32,350 nucleotides of DNA, from IMG/VR virus record IMGVR_UViG_3300010354_000329, positions 1-32,350 of that record; one strand, given 5' to 3'. Position numbers and translations under genes: made by a program. This DNA is from a virus. The first letter of the stretch is position 1. Each line of letters starts with the position of its first letter. Below the pieces are notes generated by a model. It was not told where the DNA came from and did no database searches. It was given only the letters and a program-made list of their open reading frames with translations. This document shows, in pieces, positions 20,018-27,939 of the stretch.

Positions 20018-22420
20018 CTATGCGGCTACGAGGCCTTCCTCCGAAACTCGCGTGTTCTGCTCGATCTGCTTCATAACGTCGAGTTGCTTCTGGGCTAGGG
20101 ACGCCCCAAAGCCCATGCCACCCACGGCCATCGCCGAGAAGGTCCCGGCGACCTCGGACTGGCTCTGCGTGGCACCGGCGGCTGCGCTGGTCACGGCAGC
20201 GGGATCCACCCTATTGGCGGAGGTGCCCATGGAACTGTTGGCCACGCCGATCCGCTCGGCGGCATCATCCAAGGCCTGCTCAAGGTTGGCCTGCTGCGTC
20301 GACGTCAACCGGCCATTCTGCGCCAGGGCCTCGAGCTCTCCGTAGTAGTCCCGCAGCTGGTCCGTCGTCGTGGCCCCCTCGATGTCCTTGAGCAGAGCGG
20401 CGTATTGATCGCCCATGACGCGGCTTGTGCTGGCGGCCCGCGACGCGGACGACGCGTTTTGCTCTGCATCCTGCGTTTGAGCACGACGAGCGTCCGCCCT
20501 CCGTGCGTTCTCTTCCTCGCGGCCTGCCATCGTCTGGTTCGCTTGTTGCCGCATCGAGTCTTCGCGACGCATCAGATCCCGCGTGGCCTCGGCGTTCTTA
20601 CGCTCGGCCTCCTTCTGGCGCGCGCCAATGCCAGGACGAGCCGCCTCGCGCTCTCGTCGCCTGGCTGCCATCTCACTGTCGACCTTCTGGTTTTCCTTGG
20701 CGAGATCGTAGCCCTTGACGATGAACGACTGCACCCAGTTCCATGACTTTTTGACGGCGGCCACCATCGCATCAAACGCCGCTATCACGCCATTCACCAT
20801 GTTGTCGACGACGCCCATGATGACGGCTGCAATGTTGTTCCAGACGATGACGCCGCCGTTGTAGATGTTCTCCCAGATGATCGCGATTTCCGTCCCCATC
20901 GCGGTGAACGTGTTCTGGAACATCGACACCCACGGATCGACGGCCCCCATGATGGCCTCGACGCCGCGGAGCCAGCCGGCGTACAGCCCGGCCCAAAGGA
21001 CGTCCATCGCGCCGGCTAGGTCGCCGCTGGCAATCGAGTCGTAGATGCCGTTGAACGTGGTGGTAGCGATCCCGGCCATGTCGCCAAGGGCACCGCTGAA
21101 GGCCAGCGTCGAGCCAGCCATCGCACCGATCCCGACGGCGATAATGCCGATAGGGTTTGCGAGGGACAACAGGATCCCCATCGCGCCGCTGGCGACAGAA
21201 AGAGCTTTCCCAAACACAAGCAAACCTGCGCCGGCAGCCGTGAAGATGGCGATTCCTTGGGCGATTGATGCCATCAGCTCTTTGTTGGACGCAATGAATC
21301 GAGTGAAACCGTCAATGACCGGGCCGACGGCCTGCGCCATCGCCATGAACGCCGGTCCGATGGCGTCGGTGATCGCAATTGCCATCCGCTCGAGCGACGC
21401 CCGCAGTGTGGCCAGCGCACCAGACAGCCCGCTGTTCATGGCGGCGTATTTGTCGCCCACCGTCATCGCACCCGCCATGCCTTCCCGCATGGCATTGAAT
21501 CCGTCGACCCCGGCCGCCGTCATCACGGCAGCCGCACGGATGGCGTCCTGCCCGAAGATGCGGCGGAAGATGTCGTCCTTCGCCGCCTGGTCCATGCCCT
21601 CGAGGGCCGTCGACAGCGTGCCGATGATTTCAACCATGGGTTTCATGGTGCCATCAGCATTGCGGAACGACTGCACCGACAGGCCGACCTGGGCCATGGC
21701 CTCGGCGGCATCGTCGGCCGGAGCCATCAGCCTCATGAGCATCGTCTTCAGCGACGTGCCTGCGTCCGATCCCTTGATGCCAGCGTTTGCCAGCACCGCA
21801 AGCGCGGCAGCCGTATCCTGAATCGACTGGTTCGCCAGGCCTGCAACCGCCGAGACTTGCGAGAACGCCTGGGCGATGCCTTCAATGCTGGTCGAACTGG
21901 CATCGGCCGCAGCCGACAGCGTGTTGGCAGCGACGTCGCCCGAGACCTTGAAGACATTCATGGCGTCGGCCATGACGACCGCGGCATCGGCGACCGCCAT
22001 CTGGCCAACCTTGGCAAACGCAATGGCAGCCTTCCCGGCACCGCCGAGCACCTGCTCGACCGACATGCCGGCCTTCAAGAGCTCAAGGAAACCCGACGCC
22101 GCCTCGGTCGGGCCAACGCCGAGCGACTGCGACATTGCCATTGCCGCCTTACGGACGGCGTCGAGCTCGGCCGCAGTCGCGCCGGTGGAGGCCTGGACGT
22201 TCAACAGGACGTCTTGAAACCGCGACCCGGCGACGCCGGCCGCCACGAGCGGGGCGGCCATGCCTGCCCCGGCGGCCATCATGCGGCTGCCCACGCCGGC
22301 CATCGCGCTGCCCAGCTTGCCGACCTGGGCGTTGACCTTGTTCAGCGTGGCGAAGAACTTGCGCGCGTCCGCGCCGATCTCAACAAATACCCCGCCTTGC
22401 CTGACGCGTCCCGCACTCAT
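20018..22420 (-). CDS. Tail tape measure protein (TP901 type)
   Basis: An 800-residue protein. Residues ~60-330 match the TP901 core: FQDVLLNVQASTGATAAELD, MSQSLGVGPTEAASGFLELL, VKTFDE-like helices replaced by AADASSTSIEGIAQAFSQVS, LANAGIKGSDAGTSLKTMLM and IFRRIFGQDAIRAAAVMTAA. A hydrophobic stretch at ~390-450 (GIAIFTAAGAGLLVFGKALS, then LLSLANPIGIIAVGIGAMAG) is typical and may enter the host membrane during ejection. Residues ~590-670 are Glu/Arg/Gln-rich coiled coil. Tape measures set tail length at roughly 0.15 nm per residue, so a tail of about 120 nm is expected. ATG 22420 overlaps the frameshift frame's stop as ATGA. Confidence 0.93.
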   Translation of the reverse strand: MSAGRVRQGGVFVEIGADARKFFATLNKVNAQVGKLGSAMAGVGSRMMAAGAGMAAPLVAAGVAGSRFQDVLLNVQASTGATAAELDAVRKAAMAMSQSLGVGPTEAASGFLELLKAGMSVEQVLGGAGKAAIAFAKVGQMAVADAAVVMADAMNVFKVSGDVAANTLSAAADASSTSIEGIAQAFSQVSAVAGLANQSIQDTAAALAVLANAGIKGSDAGTSLKTMLMRLMAPADDAAEAMAQVGLSVQSFRNADGTMKPMVEIIGTLSTALEGMDQAAKDDIFRRIFGQDAIRAAAVMTAAGVDGFNAMREGMAGAMTVGDKYAAMNSGLSGALATLRASLERMAIAITDAIGPAFMAMAQAVGPVIDGFTRFIASNKELMASIAQGIAIFTAAGAGLLVFGKALSVASGAMGILLSLANPIGIIAVGIGAMAGSTLAFSGALGDMAGIATTTFNGIYDSIASGDLAGAMDVLWAGLYAGWLRGVEAIMGAVDPWVSMFQNTFTAMGTEIAIIWENIYNGGVIVWNNIAAVIMGVVDNMVNGVIAAFDAMVAAVKKSWNWVQSFIVKGYDLAKENQKVDSEMAARRREREAARPGIGARQKEAERKNAEATRDLMRREDSMRQQANQTMAGREEENARRADARRAQTQDAEQNASSASRAASTSRVMGDQYAALLKDIEGATTTDQLRDYYGELEALAQNGRLTSTQQANLEQALDDAAERIGVANSSMGTSANRVDPAAVTSAAAGATQSQSEVAGTFSAMAVGGMGFGASLAQKQLDVMKQIEQNTRVSEEGLVAA

Positions 22421-22704
22421 GTGTCAACCGTGTGCCAGTCAGGCCCCAGGAGTTTTTTGATTTCTTCGGGTGTCGCCTGACGCACCGACTTTTTCTTGGC
22501 GAACGGATGAAACTTGGACGCGTCTTGTGCCGGCTTGTGTTTGTCTCGGTGAATGTTGGCGAGCGTGGCGATGAGGTTGGCGGTATGCCACCAGTCGTGC
22601 TCTAGGCGGCTTTGGCGAGCGGCGACGAGTTGTCGGAGGGTCCACCTGCCGGGGTGGACTCCGAGGATGCCTGCGGCTTCCCAGATGGCATCCCAGACAG
22701 ATCC
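22417..22704 (-). CDS. Tail assembly chaperone, C-terminal part reached by a -1 frameshift
   Basis: In the -1 frame relative to the chaperone, a protein-like segment runs from about 22704 to a TGA at 22417. It reads GSVWDAIWEAAGILGVHPGR, WTLRQLVAARQSRLEHDWW, HTANLIATLANIHRDKHKP and ends LLGPDWHTVDT. This is the layout of phage tail chaperone extensions (xxLRELxxxAxxRxxxxWxxTAxLxAxxANxxRD). No ATG, GTG or TTG exists in this frame upstream of the conserved part back to beyond 22812, so it can only be made by frameshifting from the gene upstream, as in the lambda G/GT system. A T TTT TTC heptamer lies in frame at 22818-22812. An assembly error is the alternative. Confidence 0.7.
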   Translation of the reverse strand, partial: GSVWDAIWEAAGILGVHPGRWTLRQLVAARQSRLEHDWWHTANLIATLANIHRDKHKPAQDASKFHPFAKKKSVRQATPEEIKKLLGPDWHTVDT

Positions 22705-23165
22705 GCCAGCTTGATGTCGTGCAGCCCTTCTTCGGCCCGCCCCATGAGCTCGGTCGTGACTTCCTCCATCTTGGCGGCGAGAAGGCCGACCATCCTTCTC
22801 AACCGCTGGGGGAAAAAATCGGCGAGCTCCTGCTCGAGGGCCTTGGCCCCGGCGTCCAAGGCGTCGCCCCGGAGGCCCTCCAGAAACTGCTCGCGGGTGA
22901 GGTTCTTTTCCTCGACCTGCTTCACCAGAATGGCGTAGAGCACCTCGCCGATCGTGGCGAACTGGCTCCGCAGCACCTGGAACGTCTGGGCGATGGAGCC
23001 CACGTCCACGAGGTCAAACGGCACGGCACGCTTGGTGCCGGTCGGGTTGCCGTCGTTGTCGAGCTCGTCGACCTGGACGGTGACCATGTCGCGGACCCGC
23101 AGGGCCGCCGCCACGGTCAGCGCCAGACGCCACGGTCGGCCTTCGTCGTCCTTGAACTCTTTCAC
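22602..23165 (-). CDS. Tail assembly chaperone (unshifted form)
   Basis: A 187-residue protein from GTG 23165. It starts MKEFKDDEGRPWRLALTVAA and includes FDLVDVGSIAQTFQVLRSQF, IGEVLYAILVKQVEEKNLTR and EQFLEGLRGDALDAGAKALE followed by LADFFPQRLRRMVG, the pattern of a tail chaperone found between tail tube and tape measure genes. Chaperones here coat the tape measure during tail assembly and usually occur as a short and a frameshifted long form. The last ~30 residues are Ser/Pro/Gly-rich and look like the end of the short form. Gene order supports the call. A read-through product would extend to 22417. Confidence 0.75.
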   Translation of the reverse strand: MKEFKDDEGRPWRLALTVAAALRVRDMVTVQVDELDNDGNPTGTKRAVPFDLVDVGSIAQTFQVLRSQFATIGEVLYAILVKQVEEKNLTREQFLEGLRGDALDAGAKALEQELADFFPQRLRRMVGLLAAKMEEVTTELMGRAEEGLHDIKLADLSGMPSGKPQASSESTPAGGPSDNSSPLAKAA

Positions 23166-23172
23166 GCTACCC

Positions 23173-23532
23173 TCACTGCTTGAGACCCTGACGCGTCACC
23201 CGCGCCTCAACCGTGAACGTAGCCACGCCGTCAACCGGATCGCTCTCGGTGATGCCGGTCACGACGGCCGGAAACGACCACGTCCCGGCACCACCAGACA
23301 CCGTGATGCCCGTCCCGGCTAGGAACGCGGTATTCAACGCCGCTGCGTCGGAGACGTCGTTGAACTCAATGGACACGGACACGTCGTGGCCGGTCGAGTA
23401 GACCGACGCGTAGCGGCTGCCATATTCCTCGATGTCGATCGTGCGGGCCGTCTGCGTGAAGGTCACGTTGCGGGCGCTGGCGATCGTGCCGCCGGCCGAG
23501 ACGGTGCAGTCCTTGCCGAGGGTAATCGCCAC
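23173..23532 (-). CDS. Tail-tube-like protein, third tandem copy
   Basis: A 119-residue protein beginning MAITLGKDCTVSAGG at GTG 23532 with GGAGGG nine bases upstream. The body is beta-rich (NVTFTQTARTIDIEEYGSRY, VSVSIEFNDVSDAAALNTAF) and ends VTGITESDPVDGVATFTVEA. It shares the N-terminal MAxxLGKD and the C-terminal (E/K)xDPVDGxxTFTVxA form with the two genes upstream. Size, beta content and place just before the chaperone suit a siphovirus tail tube subunit. Which of the three forms the tube is open. Confidence 0.7.
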   Translation of the reverse strand: MAITLGKDCTVSAGGTIASARNVTFTQTARTIDIEEYGSRYASVYSTGHDVSVSIEFNDVSDAAALNTAFLAGTGITVSGGAGTWSFPAVVTGITESDPVDGVATFTVEARVTRQGLKQ

Positions 23533-23536
23533 GGGA

Positions 23537-23857
23537 TCAGCCCTCCCGTGCGGTCACGGTGAAGGTCACCGCCCCGTCGATGCTGATGTTTTCCGTGACG
23601 CCCATGACCAGGAAATTGCTGGTTGGGCTATTGCTCGTCAGTTGAGTAATGACGCCCGTGGCGTCGTGGCACTCAATCTCCCACATCTTCGTGGTAAACC
23701 CGGCCTTGTAGGCCCGGTAGCCAGCGGCACCCGTCGCACCACCCTCGTTGTTGCGGTTGGTGACGTCGATGACCTCGCACTCCTCGGTGTAGGTCGCCGA
23801 GATGATGTCGACGCCGAACGGAGGGGCGGAACCGTCCTTGCCGAGAACGATGGACAT
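23537..23857 (-). CDS. Tail-tube-like protein, second tandem copy
   Basis: A 106-residue protein beginning MSIVLGKDGSAPPFGVD. It has ISATYTEECEVIDVTNRNNE, a Gly/Ala turn, GFTTKMWEIECHDATGVI and ends MGVTENISIDGAVTFTVTAR. It is clearly related to the copies on either side but the most divergent of the three, with a longer loop and three Cys. It may be a tube subunit, a tube decoration or a terminator variant. Confidence 0.65.
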   Translation of the reverse strand: MSIVLGKDGSAPPFGVDIISATYTEECEVIDVTNRNNEGGATGAAGYRAYKAGFTTKMWEIECHDATGVITQLTSNSPTSNFLVMGVTENISIDGAVTFTVTAREG

Positions 23858-23872
23858 GCTGGGGCTCCTGGG

Positions 23873-24187
23873 TTAGGCGGCGTGACGGCTGGCGGACACG
23901 GTCCAGGTCTGAATGCCGTCGATGGGGTCGGCCTTCGCCACGCTGGTCACGACATAGGCGACGTTTCCGGTGGCGGTGCCGCCGAGCGTGAACGTGTCGC
24001 CGGCCTCGACGCCGGGATCGTCGACGCACTCGACCTCGACGGTCTGCTCGACGAGAGCCTTACGGAACTTCCGCGAGGTGTCGCCGAACTTGGTGACGTC
24101 GATTTCGCTGGCCGAGTTGTTGACGGTGACGCTGCGGGCGTTGGTGATGCCCGTGATCGTCACGTCCTTGCCGAGGGTCACAGCCAT
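23873..24187 (-). CDS. Tail-tube-like protein, first tandem copy
   Basis: A 104-residue protein beginning MAVTLGKDVTITGITNARSV with GGAG nine bases before ATG 24187. It continues TVNNSASEIDVTKFGDTSRK, FRKALVEQTVEVECVDDPGV and ends ADPIDGIQTWTVSASRHAA. Shares its start and end motifs with the next two genes. The 73-base gap upstream (24188-24260) holds the perfect 12-base palindrome GGCAGGCCTGCC (24236-24247) and no recognised promoter. Confidence 0.7.
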   Translation of the reverse strand: MAVTLGKDVTITGITNARSVTVNNSASEIDVTKFGDTSRKFRKALVEQTVEVECVDDPGVEAGDTFTLGGTATGNVAYVVTSVAKADPIDGIQTWTVSASRHAA

Positions 24188-24260
24188 GGGGGCCTGCTCC
24201 GTGTGCGGGGTGTGCCGCTCACGATAGGCCGGGCTGGCAGGCCTGCCGCAGGGGGTATGG

Positions 24261-25013
24261 CTAGGCTGCCTTCAGCGTGTCGCGGAACCGCTCCCGCACC
24301 CGGGCGACGATTTTTTGGACGCCTGCGGCACCTTGCATGTACGGCCGTGCCGGGTAGCGGGCCGTCTTCGTGATGGTGGTCCGCTCCCAGTTGCGGGAGC
24401 CGCGGAATCCCTTGTGCGACCAGAGGATCGCGCCGTATTCGTACTTTCTGCCGTCGGCTTTCTTTCGGGCCAAGAACCGACCCTGCGAGTCTCGGCCGCC
24501 GTTGCGGCCTCGGCTTTTCTTATCCAGCCACGCAGCCCTGGCCGCCCCGACGCCGATCCGATACGCCGTCAATTTCAGCGACCCGCCGAACTCGTGCAGC
24601 CGGCCAAGCCAGTCGGCCTTCAGCGCCCCGATGACGACGCTTCTGCGAGAGCCGTCCCAGAAGAACATCACGTCCCGGTACGCAAACCGCTTGGGCCCCC
24701 ACGACTTGATCGGCTTTCCAGGCGGGCGTGGCTTGCCGCTGCCGAGCATCGTCAGGTCTTGGTACAAGCCGCCGACAAACTCGACGACCTGCCCGGCCTT
24801 CACGGCCCGGCGTCCCGCCTTAGTTTTAGACGGCGTCGCCTGGCCGATGCCACGCTTTGAAGCCTCCTGCACGTCTCGCCCGGCCTTGCGCAAGGCCTCG
24901 TAGTTGGCCTTCTCCAGGGCCCGACGCACCTTGGCCCGGTCGAAGAACTGCCCTTTGATCTTCGCCTGGAGGACGAGCTTCGCCTGCGTCTCGGCCGAAC
25001 GTGGTCGAGCCAT
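24261..25013 (-). CDS. Phage minor head-tail/tail protein, HK97 gp10-like
   Basis: A 250-residue, very basic protein coupled to the gene upstream by TGATG. N-terminal helices (QAKIKGQFFDRAKVRRALEK, YEALRKAGRDVQEASKRGIG) lead to a middle with PSKTKAGRRAVKAGQVVEFV, RSVVIGALKADWLGRLHEFG and a C-terminal ARYPARPYMQGAAGVQKIVA. The LHEFGG ... RPYM pattern is that of HK97 gp10-type and virion morphogenesis proteins, which join tail to head. It is longer than the usual ~140-residue family because of an inserted basic region. Position before the tail tube genes fits. Confidence 0.7.
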   Translation of the reverse strand: MARPRSAETQAKLVLQAKIKGQFFDRAKVRRALEKANYEALRKAGRDVQEASKRGIGQATPSKTKAGRRAVKAGQVVEFVGGLYQDLTMLGSGKPRPPGKPIKSWGPKRFAYRDVMFFWDGSRRSVVIGALKADWLGRLHEFGGSLKLTAYRIGVGAARAAWLDKKSRGRNGGRDSQGRFLARKKADGRKYEYGAILWSHKGFRGSRNWERTTITKTARYPARPYMQGAAGVQKIVARVRERFRDTLKAA

Positions 25014-25447
25014 CAGCGGAATGTCCTATACGTGACCGAGATCACGGCCCGCCAGGCATTGCGGTCCTGGAGGGCGTCGTCCGGGTTGATCTCAATGGCG
25101 ATGCCCTGCGGGCTCGTCGCCGGGAATTCCTCCTCGCCCCACGAGTGGGCCAGGATCACGTCGACCACTTCCTCGGCGAGCTCGAGCATCTCGTCGGCGT
25201 CCTCCGTGGCCGGCGTGTGCCGCCCGACGAAGACGTTCAGCGTGTAGTCGTGCTGGTGCTTGTCGCGGCTGACCCGCTCAATGGTGTCGCTGCCCGGCGT
25301 GACGATGATCACCGGGTCGCTCATGTCCTCGATGTCGAGGCTGGGCCAATTCTGCCGCGACACCGCCGGCTGTTCGCTGACTGACTCCCACTCCTGGGCA
25401 GCCAGGCCAGCAGCCAGGGCATCCGCCAAATCCTTGAGCAGGCTCAC
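25013..25447 (-). CDS. Tail completion/terminator-type protein
   Basis: A 144-residue protein. GTG 25447 is chosen because it overlaps the glycosyltransferase stop as GTGA; the frame before it is shadow. It has helix LLKDLADALAAGLAAQEWES, then strands DPVIIVTPGSDTIERVSRDK and HQHDYTLNVFVGRHTPATED, a second helix ADEMLELAEEVVDVILAHSW and a final strand NAWRAVISVTYRTFR. This alpha-beta layout matches siphovirus tail completion proteins (gpU/gp17-like fold), and the gene order (before gp10-like and tube genes) supports it. Family by fold pattern, not by a strict motif. Confidence 0.6.
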   Translation of the reverse strand: MSLLKDLADALAAGLAAQEWESVSEQPAVSRQNWPSLDIEDMSDPVIIVTPGSDTIERVSRDKHQHDYTLNVFVGRHTPATEDADEMLELAEEVVDVILAHSWGEEEFPATSPQGIAIEINPDDALQDRNAWRAVISVTYRTFR

Positions 25448-26496
25448 GCTGCAGCCTCCAGAATGCGTTCCATGGCCTCGACGTTGCCAGTTAGCCGCCG
25501 GTCCGCCGGGCATCGTGCCACAGCCTCACGGGCGAACCGCAGGGCCTCAGGCCGCTGTCCGAGGTTCCACGCCGCCACAGCGGCCAGGTCGTAGGCTTTC
25601 GTCTGGGCATCGGGATCCGTGGCATGGGTGCTCTCGCCATCGGCATTGAGTGCCTGCACCGCGAAGGCATGGCACTCCCGCCATTCCTGACGCTGGTAGT
25701 GCCGGAACGCCAGCTGCTGCCATGCGTCGGGCTCCTGCGGGGCTTCCTTGGCGGCACAGTGCAGATGCCGTTCGTCGCCCGTCAGCCGGAAGAGGGCCCG
25801 GTAGGCGTAGGACCGCTCGGTCCCGGTGCCGCCCGGCATCGTCAGGTAGTGGGCGAACGTGGCTGCCGCTGCGGCGTCGCCGGCCCATTCCATCTCCCGG
25901 GCGAGATACCACCAGGACCGGGCATCGTGCGGGGCCTCCCGCACGGCCACGCGGAGCAACGAGAGGTCCGTCTTGTGTTTCTTGCCGGCGTCACGGTGAT
26001 GGTGAATCTCCAGGCCCTCGACGAACTTCTGCCGCTTTTCGCCGGTCCAGCAGAGCAAGCCCTCGTGCGTCGGAGACGACCAGCGAAAGCCCTGGCGGGC
26101 GTGGATCCGGTCGGCGTAGAAGACCAGCCCCGGCGACCCGTCGGGCTTCCAGGACCACACGTAGCGATACCGGAGGCAGTTGGCCTCCCCGTCCCACGCC
26201 TGCTCGAGGGCGGCCCGCCAGCCGGGCTGGAGCCGCTCGTCAAGGTCGAGCCGGATGCAGACGTCGACGTCCGCCGGCAGGTGGTAGAGCGAGAGGTTGT
26301 GGGCGTCGTCCCAGCGCCACGGCACCACCGCGCCGGTGCAGACCGTGACGCCCTGCTCGGCGAGGGCCTCGACGGTGCCGTCGGTCGAACCGGTGTCGGT
26401 GACGACCCGCACGTCGGCGTCCGCACACGAGGCGGCCCAATCGGCCACGTGCTTGCGTTCGTTCTTCGCCAGGGCGTAGACGCCGATCTTAAGCAT
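25444..26496 (-). CDS. GT2 glycosyltransferase with C-terminal TPR-like helices
   Basis: A 350-residue protein. Residues 1-190 are a GT-A domain: IGVYALAKNERKHVADWAAS, VVTDTGSTDGTVEALAEQGV, WRWDDAHNLSLYHLPADVD with the DxD-type motif in CIRLDLDERLQPG, and HHHRDAGKKHKTDLSLLRVA. Residues ~195-345 are helical pairs (ARSWWYLAREMEWAGDAAAA, DAWQQLAFRHYQRQEWRECH, AYDLAAVAAWNLGQRPEALR) that look like TPR repeats. TPR-fused GT2 enzymes glycosylate proteins or surface polymers. Its start overlaps the next GT2 gene by eight bases. Confidence 0.85.
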   Translation of the reverse strand: MLKIGVYALAKNERKHVADWAASCADADVRVVTDTGSTDGTVEALAEQGVTVCTGAVVPWRWDDAHNLSLYHLPADVDVCIRLDLDERLQPGWRAALEQAWDGEANCLRYRYVWSWKPDGSPGLVFYADRIHARQGFRWSSPTHEGLLCWTGEKRQKFVEGLEIHHHRDAGKKHKTDLSLLRVAVREAPHDARSWWYLAREMEWAGDAAAAATFAHYLTMPGGTGTERSYAYRALFRLTGDERHLHCAAKEAPQEPDAWQQLAFRHYQRQEWRECHAFAVQALNADGESTHATDPDAQTKAYDLAAVAAWNLGQRPEALRFAREAVARCPADRRLTGNVEAMERILEAAA

Positions 26497-27244
26497 GGCA
26501 CTCGTGCCCCTCGTGCTTGACGTTGTTCACCTCATAGAACACCAGCGGTTCGTCGACTCTGAGCAACCGGGTGACCGTGCTGGCTCTGCGGTACAGATCC
26601 CAGTCGCTGGCCGACAGCGACCGCATGTGCCGCCCGACGTCATCCGGCACCCAGCGTTGCCACCCGCCCACGGTGGCAATGAGGTGCCGCGAGACCAGCA
26701 AGGCCGACACGGCCATCGGGTTGAACCGTGGCACGCACTCGGTGACGTCGGTCACGCCAGCGGTGGCCGGGACGCCATGCGTCCCGTAGTAGTCGTGGTG
26801 GACGCCCAGGCATTCGCCGCCCTCGGTGCGGTTGATCACGCTGGCATTCATGAGCAGACAGCCGGGGTTCGCCCGCAAGGCCTCAATCTGCCGTGCTATG
26901 CGGTGCGGCATCCACTCGTCGTCGTCGTGGCAGTAGGCGAACCAGTCGCCACGGGCGAGGCACTGGGCCACGTTCATCGTGTCCCGCGACGCCGTGGAAA
27001 TCTCGCGGCCGGCATCATCGCGGAATGGCTTTTGGGTGTGCGTCCCCCGCGACAGCCGCACGACGTTGACCGGCACGGCAGCACCGGCGTATCGGTCATG
27101 TAGGCCAGCGTACTCGGGCTCGGGTGACGCATTGTCGACGACGATCACCTCGTCCACCGGATGGGTCTGCCGCAGGATGGCGTCAATCGCCCGGCAGCAT
27201 TTGTCGAACCGGCGATAGGTCGTCACGAGTGCGGAAATCTTCAT
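26489..27244 (-). CDS. GT2-family glycosyltransferase
   Basis: A 251-residue protein with the GT2 N-terminus MKISALVTTYRRFDKCCRAI, then VIVVDNASPEPEY, a nucleotide-sugar DDD motif in GDWFAYCHDDDEWMPHRIAR, and ALLVSRHLIATVGGWQRW and SASDWDLYRRASTVTRLL near the end, where the acceptor-side Asp usually lies. Cytoplasmic transferase using a nucleotide sugar. Coupled to the YibB-like gene by ATGA, so part of the same cassette. Donor and acceptor are unknown. Confidence 0.85.
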   Translation of the reverse strand: MKISALVTTYRRFDKCCRAIDAILRQTHPVDEVIVVDNASPEPEYAGLHDRYAGAAVPVNVVRLSRGTHTQKPFRDDAGREISTASRDTMNVAQCLARGDWFAYCHDDDEWMPHRIARQIEALRANPGCLLMNASVINRTEGGECLGVHHDYYGTHGVPATAGVTDVTECVPRFNPMAVSALLVSRHLIATVGGWQRWVPDDVGRHMRSLSASDWDLYRRASTVTRLLRVDEPLVFYEVNNVKHEGHECHA

Positions 27245-27939
27245 GCGTGAAAGCCCGTAAAGAGCGTGGCGTCATGGTCGGCCTGGTAGACGTCGAACTT
27301 GTCGGGATGGTCCCGGTACACGGCTGACCACGTGTTGACTTCCCACGTGGCCATGCGGCTCTGCTCCAGCTGGAGCGTTGCGTACTTCACGGTCGTCTCA
27401 TGGAACCAGTCCGCCAGGTCAGGCGGCACGACCACGACGCCGCCGGCGACATACCAGGCCGGACTCGACCAATTGATGAGCGGACGTCCGTGCATCGGCC
27501 AGATGCCAGGCAGCGTGATTCGGTCAGGCTGGGCGGCTTCCACTGCGTCAAAGAAACGCCGTACCATGCGGTCGGTGATGGCGGCCTTGAGGTGGAAGAT
27601 CCCAAAGTCGACCCACACGACGGTGTCGCCGGTGAGCGCCGCAGCCTCGGCGAGCCAGGCACTTTTCTGGTGCTGGACGATGCAATAGCTGACCGTGTCT
27701 TTGTCGGGACGGCCGCCCGGGGGGCCTGCGGTGAACCCCTGCTCAAAGAGCCAGCACGACTGCAGCGACGCCGCCATCGTGAGCGTGGACGACATTGGCA
27801 TGAGCTCGTGGGCAGCGCCGTCGTAGAACGCCACCGTCGGCAGGCCCAGCCCGATGAGTCGCCGCCCCAGCTCGAGGTAGCGATCGTGGCTGCGGTGCTT
27901 GCTGTTCAGACGGACATAGCCGGTGACAAGAGTCGCCAT
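27241..27939 (-). CDS. HtrL/YibB-like putative glycosyltransferase
   Basis: A 232-residue protein. ATG 27939 is chosen because GGAGG lies four bases upstream; it overlaps the preceding gene by 34 bases. The pattern MATLVTGYVRLNSKHRSHDR, then YLELGRRLIGLGLPTVAFYD, SAWLAEAAALTGDTVVWVDF with GIFHL, and DWFHETTVKYATLQLEQSRM resembles the HtrL/YibB family (W-[IV]-D-[FS]-G at the predicted nucleotide-sugar site), whose members occur in lipopolysaccharide and surface glycan loci. Enzymatic action is inferred. Confidence 0.65.
   Translation of the reverse strand: MATLVTGYVRLNSKHRSHDRYLELGRRLIGLGLPTVAFYDGAAHELMPMSSTLTMAASLQSCWLFEQGFTAGPPGGRPDKDTVSYCIVQHQKSAWLAEAAALTGDTVVWVDFGIFHLKAAITDRMVRRFFDAVEAAQPDRITLPGIWPMHGRPLINWSSPAWYVAGGVVVVPPDLADWFHETTVKYATLQLEQSRMATWEVNTWSAVYRDHPDKFDVYQADHDATLFTGFHA

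Noticed and set aside
24236-24247. Palindrome GGCAGGCCTGCC upstream of the tail-tube genes as an operator
   Set aside because: Single copy without a promoter next to it. Twelve-base palindromes are not rare in G+C-rich DNA of this length.
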